Assembly (NCBI RefSeq): GCF_009730915.1
Contig: NC_052479.1
Coordinates: forward strand, 15,836,027 to 15,900,026
Direction: 5' to 3'
DNA: 64,000 nucleotides
From: Dioscorea cayenensis subsp. rotundata
Taxonomy: Eukaryota; Streptophyta; Magnoliopsida; Dioscoreales; Dioscoreaceae
Shown: positions 30,517 through 41,005 of the stretch, one piece after another
Position numbering within the stretch: the stretch's first letter is position 1
How the letters are laid out: the number at the start of each line of letters is the position of its first letter
The notes under the pieces: generated by a model
What the model saw: the letters and a program-made list of their open reading frames with translations, nothing else
Databases searched by the model: none
Told to the model about the DNA's origin: nothing
Made by a program: the position numbers and the translations under genes

Positions 30517-32229
30517 TGATAAGTGCTTGAGTAGACATATTTTTATATATGTTTTACATGCATTGAGCATCATTTTTTTACTGTGGTTTTATGTCTCATA
30601 TTGTGTATTTGGTGTTCTTTTTATGCATATAGGTTGTGAATGCCTTGAAGAGTAAAAAAAGGAAGCAAAGATAGGCTATAAAGACACAATGTTGGGAGTT
30701 CTTGTTCAATTCAAGGATCAAGACACGAGAGCGAGTTCATAAAGCGTGGAGATGTGTGCCAACTTCCAAGAAGATTCAAGTCAATTCACTATTTGGAAGG
30801 GCACAAAGGCAGCCACATCTTCTTATTCTTTCTTTTTGTGAAGATTGCAAGACCTCTCAAAAATACGTCGATGAAGAAAAGTTTTATAGCCTACCACATG
30901 GACGTGTGCCCGGACATGTGGAATTAAGAGAAGAGTGTTCGGATAGCGTTTTTGTGAAAAAGTCATCGTAGCAATTTCATTGTAGCGATCTTGTAGTAAA
31001 ATTACTTGTTTAGCGGCGGCGTGGAAAAATCCACAGCAGGCGCGTGAGGGCACGTGACAGATGCGATCTAAGGCCTATAAATAGCCGTTTTGCCCTATTC
31101 TTTCTCATCTTTTGTGCGGCTCTTGAGGGGTGAGACGGCTAGGATTTGGAGAGGAGGTCTTTGCGGCTTTGGAGGCGCTTCGTCACCAACTTTGATCGAT
31201 TCCTCCTCGTTCATAGCATCAAGGAAGCCACCGGTGAACCTAGCTCGGAGTGGGTCCTTCAAGGCGTCGAAGCTCTCCATCAAGGCCATCGGTTCATATA
31301 TAAGGGGGTTTATTTCTATGGTTTTAATGTACTTTCATTCATTGATGGTGTGTTTTTGTATGTTGCTCCATGGAGATCTAAAAACTCTAGAGGGTATTTG
31401 GGCTTGTGAACCCTAGGATTCTCATCTTTTGTGGATTTGCTTAGTGTTTCTATTTAATCCGAGTTTGATTAAGTTTTAATCTTGTATTCTCATTGCTTGC
31501 TTGTTTAATTAATCCTTGTGGTTGATTGGATTTGCATGATTTGTTAATTTGATGTGAGAGAGGTCTCCATTAGAGTTAGAACTTCAAGGTTAAAGAGGGT
31601 TGAGAGGGTGAGTCATGAGATAGTGGAGTGTCCCCTCTCCCTTCCGATTGAGTGTATTCTATCTCTGTTCCTTAAGCTCTATGCAACCATATTTGGTGTG
31701 AGGCGTGAGATTGAGAGATTTCTCCACCGGGACCTTGTAGGGGGTTAGGATCCTTCGCCGGGAATTAGGGTTGGATCAATCTTTAGGAATCGGATACAAC
31801 TCTTGGAATCCCTAGAGTGCTTTGCAGTCATATGTGGTGTGAGGTGTTGAGATTGAGCGATTTCTCCACTGGGACCTCGTAGGGGACTAGTATCGGTGAT
31901 CGGGAGGCCGGATCCGATTATATTTGGATTTCCACGACTTAACTTACTCATCATAGAAACACTTTGCTTATTCAGTACCTAATACCTGAATCCTAGGGGG
32001 AGCATTGCCCGAATACCCCACTTTTACTGATTGAGATCTCCATCCATTTAACCCTTGCATATTCGTCTCCGGTATTCACTTCTTCGCACATTAGATCACC
32101 ACACCTTTCCATTTATCATTAGGTTAGAAAGCAGAGAAGAAGTTAGTACTAGTAGCCCTGTTCCCTGTGGATTCGACTACCCACTCACCGGGGTAATTAG
32201 TACTAGTAGCCCTGTTCGGACGCGTGTCA
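30517..32229 (+). repeat. 3' LTR of element A (1,713 bp)
   Basis: TATA box at 31075-31084. Near its end a 21-base word TTAGTACTAGTAGCCCTGTT(C) occurs twice (32143-32163 and 32197-32217). The second copy replaces the sequence between GGGTAATTA and the LTR end seen in the 5' LTR. Confidence 0.93.
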
Positions 32230-32490
32230 CGGACTGTCTGTCTATAGCAGTCATATCAATTCAACTAAGTTTATTTAGTAATTCCCTTCGGGTATCATCT
32301 TGTTTTAGCCAATCTCAGTATCATGTTTTTTATGGATCATCATTTATTTTAAGTATTGCGCCTATTGGGCTTCTTATGTCAGGATATGGATCGAATAAGA
32401 AATCTTCCTTTTTAAGTGGTATACGGGCTACCAATCTATTAGAAAGAAAATACAATTAACTCTATGTATGTGTGTTATCAATATCTCTAC
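32230..32490 (+). pseudogene. ndhA: Plastid ndhA exon 1, right part
   Basis: After the right target copy CGGAC the plastid sequence resumes with SIAVISIQLSLF-like codons (frames shift), then IAPIGLLMSGYGSN and the exon end at CTCTAC (32490). Indels (for example in GIRATN.. versus the plastid GGLRAAAQS segment) break the frame. Together with 24948-25240 it accounts for the whole exon 1. Confidence 0.92.
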
Positions 32491-33000
32491 GCGCGATTCG
32501 TTGGAACATGAACTTTTCCCTCTCTACTAGAAATAAAGGAAAGAGCTTGAATGTATTGAATTGAATTGATATCCCCTTTTTTTTCTCATTCGGGTCGATG
32601 AGTTAAACCAGATAGTCATATGAGTGAAACAAAATAGCTTAACAATTCAAAGTAAAAAGACAAAATCTCATTCCCTATGTACAAGAATAAAGTGGAAGTA
32701 AACATAAGTAGTGTAGACCGCCCCACCCCAAGATTGAGATTCTTTGATTAGTTATCATATCTTGAAGCGGGCGAAATCAACTGTATGGAGTTTCTACTAC
32801 TGTCTTGTATGTATTACCATACCAGGGATCAATAACAAATTAGTGGACGGTTAGAAACACTAAGGTACACAAAAGATTAGTAATGGAGATAATCTTAGGT
32901 ATAAAAAAAAGGAAAGGGATAATGGACGGAGATTGGTCAGTGATCTCCTTTCCAAGTTTAGTATTTATGTTGTTTTATTTGATCTTTAAGAACTGTAGTC
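32491..33000 (+). other. ndhA: Plastid ndhA group II intron, 5' part
   Basis: It begins GCGCGATTCGTTGGAACATGAAC, the plastid ndhA intron start with GTGCG changed to GCGCG. The right boundary of the plastid match is uncertain; near 33000 the texture changes to mitochondrial spacer. Confidence 0.7.
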
Positions 33001-36000
33001 GGACAAGAGGTCAAGTCAAGAAGTAAATGTTTGTAAGTAAAGTCTCCGGTAGGTAGAATGGGGAAAGGTAGGTGAAGTCCGTCATTGAATTGAAGTGGTA
33101 GAGTGGTAAGTGGCCGTACGGTCTTTATTTTCTATCAGCGGTATTAGTTTCTTTAGTATTGGTCAAATTTTCTTCTTTTCTTATTTTTAGTAAAGTAAAA
33201 AAAAGTAGTAAAATAGTATTTTGTTGGTACGGAAAGCTAGTATTATTATTAATAAGAATTCCTAAGCTAATAACAACGGATTCTAAGGTTTTCTATTCCA
33301 AGCAGCGTATTCTTGCAGCAGATTTCCCGCTAACACTATACACTGGCAGCCTCAGCTTGCTTGGCAGGATGGGAGTGAAGGTCGAGGGAGCAGAATCCGC
33401 TGTTGGAGCGGAAGGGTGAAGTTAAGGTTGGTATGAGGTATGATGTAGTGTGTTCTGGGGCTTTTCGTGTAGCATCAGACGAAGGAAATCAAAAATGTAA
33501 AGAAAGTTAAAGGTCTTAGTTCGCCGAGTCTTAGGTCTGATGAGACTTTCACTAAGGCTACTTGTTCAGCTGGTTGTGTGTGTAGTCCTGTGTGGTAGTA
33601 AGCTTGCTCGAAGACGGCAAGTCGAAGACTGAGGGTGCACCGGGAATAACGGTAGAGCAGTCAGCCGCATAGTGAACAGCGGTGAGGTGGTACGCTTACA
33701 CAGTTGCAGCTGTTCGGGTAGAGCAGTCAGCGGTAGTGAAAGGTAAGCAACCTCTTGTAGCGGTGAGGGAATGAACAGCAAAAGGGTGAAAGAAACAAGG
33801 AAATAAACGGGAAGTTATGGCCTTCCTCGACTCGGGGTCAGATTATAACTGTATTCGCCCGGAATTGGTTCAAGCAGTATTTAGGTAAAAATGCTGCGAG
33901 CAGGCCAATGCCATTGAGAGATAAGAAAGGGGTGCGCCGCTCTTTCTCATTCAGCGCTAACAGAGAGAAGGGCCAACAGCTCTACACCAGGATGTGCAAT
34001 GCGAGGAATTACTAAAGCAGCTGAGTTAGCGTATACAGTTCAGTGCGTCATGTGCATCAGAAGAGTTGTATTCTCAGTTATAAAAATCGCATACATCGGA
34101 ATCAGTAGGCTATCGGGCTGTACGCGAAAGGTTGCTTCCATCGACATCTTTCTGCATGATTGGGAATAAATAGGTGATTTTCAACACATGGACTCAGACT
34201 AAAACGCTATGTCAAAATTGCTTGTACTCATCTTTCGCACCAATAGGGGCTAGTTTTTTGACTGTACTAAAAAAAAGTGAACACATGCTAGCTTCGGAAA
34301 GTCGTGTCCAGGAAAGGAGCTTATTCCTTCAGCTGTGCAAAGCGAGAGAGAGCTTCTATAGCTATTATGCCATCAGGAGAGTGCTTGGATTCGCTTTCCT
34401 TTAACTTAATTAAGTACTTACCTTTAGGAATACCAGGCAAAGCAAATGGTTTGATTTTTTGGCTCTTCTTTTCTTTTTGTACACATAAAGGACTCAACGG
34501 CAAGATAAAGATAAGAGCCAGGTACAACGATAGCTTACCAACTACCTCTGACTGCTCTAGTTGAACTAACTGGCTGGTACTGCTGCTTTTTTATTGCTCT
34601 CACTCTCCTTACAGCTTTAACTGCTCCTACAGCTTCCTTTGTGAAGTACTTTTCTGGAATACGAACTCTTTCTCAACGGGACCTCTATTTTTGATTTTCG
34701 ACCAGACCAATAGGGAAGGGAAAACCGGATTCTAGTGAGCTTGACTTGAACGCTGACTCAGATGCGGACGCAAGGTCAAAGTATCTTGCAGAAGAAGAGT
34801 CTTAAGCGGGGGAGTCTCTGTCTCTTGCGTAGGGAAATTTCTCCATGAATTGGAAGGATTGATTGAACCACCCGTCACCGCTTTCCTTTATTCTAAAGAC
34901 TGCCTTTCTCGAAAACCGACCCTAACATTGGGGGCTCGCAACTTTCTTAGAGAAGGGCCGCTCGCAGGCTCGCTTTTTTCTTTATCGAAGAACCCCGGCA
35001 GTAAATTGACTTCGGGTTTGCTTACTCAACCTAGGCTACTCAAATTGGACGAGAGCTTTAGATTATCGACCTTATTGATCGGCGAAAGCTGGGATCTTCG
35101 GCAGAACTAGCACTTCCCTTTGATACTGGACTCTCCGACCCGACCACCTAGCTCTTTTCGGTCCGATCTCACGGATCTGGGAAACTCCGTCTTTTTTTTT
35201 TGCCTTCTCTTTGTGGCTTATTTTGTTTGGCCGAAAGACGAAAAGCAGGATTTATTTGAAAGCTTAGGCATAGGAAGAATCTTTTTACAGGAAAGGAAGA
35301 TTGTCTAAGGGCAGGGGCGAATCGCATAAAACAGAGGAATTTGTCCAAGAAGACATGGATCGGACTGCTCTTTCAAAAAGGGATTTCCAGCTGAAGTGCC
35401 CTTACTGAAATGAAAGGTCGAGTGAAAGCAGATCCCAGTAGCTTGAAGGGAGAAAGGCTGGGACAGCGAGAAGAATAAAAAAGAAGAGTCAGTCCCGAGT
35501 TGAAAACTCGGGACCAGAAAGAGAAAAGATAAGAAGGCGACAAGAAGATCGGTTTGAGTGATAGAAAAATTCTCTGTATCCGGTTCAAGAAAAGGGAGCT
35601 CAGTTCAGTCCCGGTTTGTTTGAATAAGGATGTAGGGATAAAGAAGAGCCCTAGGGGGAAGCAGGAGATTGAGCTAGACCAGACCTTGATACTCACCTTC
35701 GTCGGGAAGATATCTACTTTTATAACTGCCTTGATCCAGATCTAGCGCTGACCTTTGACGGGTGATCTCCCCTTTCCTAAATAGAGGACTTGGGTGAGTT
35801 TGAACGACTGATTGATCGGGAAAATCCGGGGCATTAATTAAAAATTTCGAGAATAGTTCACGGACAAGGAAGGGAGAAGGAATCTCAGAGTTCTGGATCT
35901 GGATCTCATTACTGGACCATGCGAATGGAATGCAGAAAGCTCCGTTGGCAAGATTATCCACTGATGTGCCCAAGGCCTAGTCAGGGTTGCTTGGTCAAAA

Positions 36001-38189
36001 AGTCAGTGCCAACTCCTTCATTGTCCTGTGCCCTTTACTTTAAAGCAAAGCTCGGCGGCCTGTCTTTGAATATAAGTCTTCTCTCCTTTTGGTCTGGGAT
36101 GCAAAGTCACCTACTTCTTGGTTGAAGGAAAGCATTTGACCGACTTTGGTTGGATAGCTTTGAGAAAGATAGGATTCTACAGAAAAAGTTGACAATTAAC
36201 TCCCCAAAGAATAGGAAACCAAAACAAGAGTCTCAAAATTCCACTAGTCACGAAAACATCCAAAGTGGAAAGATGCTAGCCCAATGGAGACTTGTCAAAA
36301 AGTGCGGATCACCTGATTTGATTGTCGAAGATGACCTTCTGTGAGTCTGAAGCGAGGGCTCATGTGCACAGTGATCCCCGAGCATTTCGATCGATGAATT
36401 CCATCGGGATTCAAATCTATTTTTTTAACTTAATCGATCATGGTCCAAAACATTCTTTGGATGCTTTGGTTCAAGTTTCACTCCTTGAGGCTAAAACCAC
36501 CCATGACCCCTTTTTTAGCCTCAGAATTGACATACTGACCACCAGACCAAGAGCAACTCAAGTGGAGTCTGCTCTCCTTGCCTTGAAGTAGGTCTTTAGC
36601 TTTGGTGCTATCCTTCCCTTTGACTCCGATCTCCTCTTTCCTGCTCCACACAGATCAGGTTTTGAGGGCGAAGTCAGCTTTCTCATCCACCGGGCAAGCA
36701 GGTTCCACGGGTTAGGAAGGTGGGTAAAGGCAAGCAACTCTTTCCTGACGGCCTTAACGGATAGAAGGCAATCACTCGTCTAGGGCCCTCGGTCAGGCTG
36801 GCAACTATTTCCTCGTCCATCAATCCCATTCCAACAATAAGGGAGAGCTCTTAATCTGTCCTTTATGCCACGAATCGCCTGTTAGAGAAAAAGATTGAAG
36901 TAAGGTCTTTCCCTCACCAGTCCCATTTCGGATTCTTTTGACTATTGGGATAATACCTTTACCTTTCCCGCGCATTCCTTGCCCGATTCTTATACTATTG
37001 ATCTGACGGAAGAAATTCCTTTTTCTATTTCATAAGGGTCACCTATGCCTATTCTGTGCTGCTCTCTGATTCACTTCCTCACTCGGAGATAGCCTTTGAA
37101 CCCCTTCTTCTGAACTTGAAAACACACGCCTTTTTAATTACTATATTATTCTTCTCTTAGCTTGCCTCACTCGACTCGAGATAGCCTATCACTCTCTAAG
37201 ATATAATAGAAAGTGATTGAGAAGAAGCTGTGAGGCAATGTGCTGATGTCCTTCAGGCAAGTCTGTCGAGGAAGAAGATCCAATCTACCATCCTTTGCAG
37301 CTGAATGAATCCTCTCATTATTAAGAAAGGCAGTGGAAAATTCTCATTAGAGGAAAGGTAAAGAGACTGTAGAAAGGCCAATCCAGCAAGCGCTTAGGCA
37401 AGCTAGCAAGTTCGCTCTCCTATTGCTTTTCTCAAGAATATCTGAAAAATTTCTTTTTCAAGCCAGCATTAAATACAAGCACGCTAGGGCTATATCTTTT
37501 TCTGGAGGGGCTGGGCTTTGATTGAAAGGGCTGAGCTAACGATAAAAGTTTCTTTCGATGGGATAGGAATAGAATACCCTGGAGAGATTTCCTTCTATTT
37601 CTTTTTAGGTTGCCTCCGGATGTATTTATTTGGAAGGTAGGAGTTCGTGGAATGGAAGCTAGTGTTCCTGTGAGAAAGAAAGAGTATTTTGAGCCAGGCG
37701 AGTGCCCAGTACCCCTTTACCTGTGGGGAATAAAGAGAGTGCCCGTGCCCATAACTGTGGATAAGATAATATGTCGGATAGTCTTAATGCCATTTCGAAT
37801 TCTTTTTCTTCTTTTTTTGAGGCAGTTCTAAAAGAAAAGCCAATCCTAATCCAAGAGATTAGCCTTCCGCTTTACCTGGGTTTTGTCTTTGATTGGAAGT
37901 TGGAGTTGGATTTCATCTGTGTTCAGTTCCTTCTGTCTTCGAGGGAGTTGTTGAACTATTCCCAGTCAGTGATCCATTTTCTTTACTAAACTAAGGGCAT
38001 CGCGCTCCAGTCCATCTACCTTCTCGAGTGCTACTTAGAAGGAGCGGGAAAGAGTACTAGAGCAAGTAGCACATTCTTTTCTAGTTGTGGGTCTATCCAA
38101 GCCTGCCACTGATCCTCCTGCCAACCCAATTGAATCTCTTTTTTAAGCTCTGAAGTAATTCACCATCCCTTTTTAACTTAATTGAATTT
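33001..38189. other. Long mitochondrial-type spacer without a recognised gene
   Basis: More than 5 kb holds only short unassigned frames (33159-33419, 34174-34404, 34850-35110, 35373-35696 minus, 36322-36591, 37610-37831, 37771-37989). Recurrent CTTTCT, GAAAG and AAGCTAG words are typical of plant mitochondrial intergenic DNA. No tRNA cloverleaf or respiratory protein segment was found on either strand. Confidence 0.45.
33808..33885 (+). pseudogene. Possible retroelement aspartic-protease scrap
   Basis: One frame reads AFLDSGSDYNCIRPELVQAV, which contains the D-S-G-S active-site pattern of retroelement proteases followed by a typical hydrophobic segment. Only about 25 codons are recognisable and the context is spacer, so this is a weak call. 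Confidence 0.3.
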
Positions 38190-39264
38190 AGGAACAAAAT
38201 AAAGAGTCAAAATAGTAAGAAGCGAGGTCCAAGAATGAAGAAGGGGTAGAATTGCTGAATGAATACGAGCTGTGGCTAATACCCGAGGCATAAAAGAGGC
38301 ATTTTACACGGGATCCCGAAACCACCAGCCACCTCGACCTAATTCATGATGAGCCCACCAACTTCCCCGGCGAGATGCCTACGGTTAAAAAAACAACCAA
38401 CATGTCAAGATCCAAATTGAATTGGTTCCTCGGTCCCAGTCGGAGACCACTATGTTTGCACCGGCGGTCCAACAAAGAGGCGAAGTAGTCGTCTCTTTCT
38501 TTCCATTACGAACGACACGCTTCAACTGCTCCCTCCCCGTGTCCATTAGCGCTCCTGTCCAGAGCGAAGAGAAGGCAAAAAAGCGTCACTGAAGCAAGAT
38601 GAACAGCCTTCTATTGCTACGTAACAATAGAGCAGATGCGCATTTTGTGCCCTCAAAATGTTTGAATTATCGGGTAAAGGACGAGCTTCTTATATGGGAT
38701 CCGACGCATATGGAAGAGCGAAGCAACGTTCCATTCTTTTCGGCGGCATCCTTCCGCATTGGCGGTGAGTGGAGTGCTACAATCCCATTCATCATAATTG
38801 ATCTACATAAGCCAAAGCCCATAGCACTGGCTACATTTCCGGCATAAATGCGAGGAGGATGTATAGCTAATATAGGATCTTGTGGAATAGGATTTGATTA
38901 TGCAAGCGGTTCGGTATGAACGAAGAAATTTTGAACAAAAGGATCGGAACTCATTGATAGGAAAGGAGAGGAAAACAAAGCAATGCCAAGAGCTCCGTCA
39001 ATCCGCTATTCATCGATAGATGAAGCTCTCTCTTTTTCATCTCTTGCCAGATGCAACAAAAGATTAGTCCTTTTTCCTTCTCACGAACCGCGGGAGCTCC
39101 CAGCGCCTAGAAGAGCAAAGCTCATTTTCCTTCCAGGGTAAAGTGGCGCATAAAAAAGGGCTGGCCCATCAAAAATCCGGTTCCTTCACGAACAAAGTTT
39201 AGAATCTACAAGGGTTCATAGAACTAAGGGAGTGTACAACTGGGGCGGAGCTCCACTTTTTTGT
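38190..39264 (-). pseudogene. ccmFN: ccmFN fragment, cytochrome c maturation protein, truncated at both ends
   Basis: CcmFN is a membrane subunit of the mitochondrial heme lyase complex for c-type cytochromes. On the minus strand the family segments appear in order: [55 protein letters not shown], then [20 protein letters not shown]. Later come ATPS-like tracts and the WWD-region GGWWFRDP, ending in LLHSW. Frames shift repeatedly, and a TAA replaces the glutamate after FRDPV. The N-terminal ~110 residues and the C-terminus are absent; the left end joins the spacer and the right end abuts a psbC fragment. Confidence 0.88.
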
Positions 39265-39309
39265 TGGAGAGAGAGAATTGAGTTCTTTACTAAGTTCGAC
39301 ACAAAGGAA

Positions 39310-39774
39310 AAAAGAGTTAGCCCAAGCGTTATATTTGGTTATTTACTAAAATCTCCTTTTTGTGGAGAAGGTTGGATTGTTAGTGTGGACGATTTAGAAG
39401 ATCAAATTGGAGGGCATGTACGGTTAGGTTTCATTTGTATACTTGGCAGAATTTGGCATATCTTAATCAAACCCTTTGCATGGGCTCGCCGTGCATTTGT
39501 ATGATCTAGAGAGGCTTACTTGTCTTATAGTTTAGGTGCTTTATATGCCTTTGGTTTCATTGCTTGTTGTTTCATCTGGTTAAATAATACCACTGAGTTT
39601 GACGGGCCCACCGGGCCAGAAACTTCTCAAGCTCAAGCATTGACTTTTCTAGTTAGAGACCAACGTCTTGGGGATAATGTGGGATCTGCTCAAGGACCTA
39701 CTGGTTTAGGTAAATATCTCATGCCTTCCTCGACTGGAGAGTTTCTTTTTTGTATCAAAACAATGCGCTTTTAA
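39310..39774 (+). pseudogene. psbC: Plastid psbC internal fragment (CP43)
   Basis: psbC encodes the CP43 antenna protein of photosystem II. The frame reads [44 protein letters not shown], then after TGA (39502-39504, replacing a TGG codon) [31 protein letters not shown] and [14 protein letters not shown], stopping at 39772. Several residues differ from plastid CP43, and two codons are lost in the NNTAYPSEF segment. It begins and ends in mid-gene. The plastid origin is certain; the copy is dead. Confidence 0.94.
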
Positions 39775-40618
39775 AAATAAAATGGTCAGAAAAAATGAAA
39801 AAAAGTTGAAATTCGCGAAAATTGATGCAAAAAAGACAAAACGGGATTGGATTTCCGGAAGAAAGGTTAGATACCTGCTTGTATTTTTTTTTGAAATGGG
39901 ATGGTCTTCAAACTCCAGAGATGTAGTCTAGACTGCGGGCTCTACCCTTTCTGGCTGGACTGATTCAGGGAAGGCTCAATTTGACCTTCTCCGGAGCATG
40001 CTTCATAGCCACTCATTCGTCCTGACCAAAGAGTAGAATCTATCTCTCAGCGATTCCTTTCTCCGCTAATCAGCCCTTCCCAACCAGCCCCCCCGATCAA
40101 TCATCGGTTGATCGGCGATAGGGGTTAAGATGGTTCAAAGTTGTTGGAACGAATCGTTTGTTTGCTTTATCAAACAAAGCTTGATTAGGGGGTCGTCGGT
40201 TAGCCCCCTATTTTCAACCATTACAGCTGGTGTTAACCAGCTTTTCGATACGGATGGACACGAAGAAAAATGCAGGCAGCGAAAATGCAAAAGAGAAGAA
40301 CAAAGATTCCTGACCCTAATGACTCAACCACAAATCTGTTGAATGAAGGGGGATTGCTTACTCTCAACCACTAGTTAGAAGGAAATCCCTTGACTGAGCA
40401 TAAGCTCAGTCAAGTGAGGTAGGTGGAGATTCCATTCGAAGTAACATAACAGGATTCATTAATGCACCATCCTAAAAAAAAAAGCGAGATCCGGAGTTTT
40501 CGAGAAAAGGTCCCATTCGTCAATATCATGATTGGGTCGACCAGGGCAGATCATAAGTGAAATATCATGATCGGGTCGACCAGGTCAGGCCCGATCATGA
40601 GTGAATAGAAAATCTAAA
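39775..40618. other. Spacer upstream of nad1 exon a
   Basis: No gene is recognised; the frame 40130-40342 has no match. A 24-base word AATATCATGATYGGGTCGACCAGG occurs twice (40522-40545 and 40561-40584), just upstream of nad1 exon a. Confidence 0.5.
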
Positions 40619-41005
40619 ACATACATTGTTGTTCCAGGGGAAATACTTGGTTTAATTCTACCACTTCTACTAGGGGTAGCCTTTTTAGTGCTAGCTGAAC
40701 ATAAAGTAATGGCTTTTGTGCAACGCCGAAAAGCTCCTGATGTACTGGGATCGTTCAGATTGTTACAACCTCTAGCAGATGGTTCGAAATTAATTCTAAA
40801 AGAACCTATTTCACCAAGTAGTGCTAATTTATCCCTTTTTAGAATGGCTCCTATGGCTACATTTATGTTAAGTTTGGTCGCTTGGGCCGTTGTACCATTT
40901 GATTATTCTATGGTATTATTAGATCTGAACATAGGGCTACTTTATTTGTTTGCCATATCTTCGCTAGGTGTTTATGGAATTATTATAGCAGGTTGGTCTA
41001 GTAAT
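40619..41005 (+). CDS. nad1: nad1 exon a, complex I subunit 1 N-terminal part
   Basis: Subunit 1 is a core membrane subunit of respiratory complex I; exon a is joined to exon b by trans-splicing in seed plants. The frame has no internal stop: [77 protein letters not shown], and [16 protein letters not shown] at the exon end. Its 387-nt length is as expected. The first codon is ACA where plants have ATG or an editable ACG, and an in-frame GTG lies at 40601. Near-invariant residues are changed (AERK to AEHK, RKGPD to RKAPD, GSFG to GSFR). It is either a diverged gene or a decaying copy. Confidence 0.85.

Larger units (their letters stand above)
25241..32229 (+). mobile_element. Element A: complete non-autonomous Ty3/gypsy-like LTR retrotransposon
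   Basis: LTRs at 25241-26949 and 30517-32229 start TGATAAGTGCTTGAG and end GTGTCA. The target duplication CAGAC / CGGAC (25236-25240 and 32230-32234) differs by one base, and the uninterrupted plastid ndhA sequence across the site contains one CGGAC. It has a tRNA-Asp primer site and a polypurine tract. The 3.57-kb interior holds one gag-like ORF and a second-ORF stub, with no protease, reverse transcriptase or integrase visible. Confidence 0.95.

Noticed and set aside
33566..33781. Minus-strand ORF rich in leucine and proline
   Set aside because: Low-complexity repeats of GCGGTGAGG-type words; no domain.
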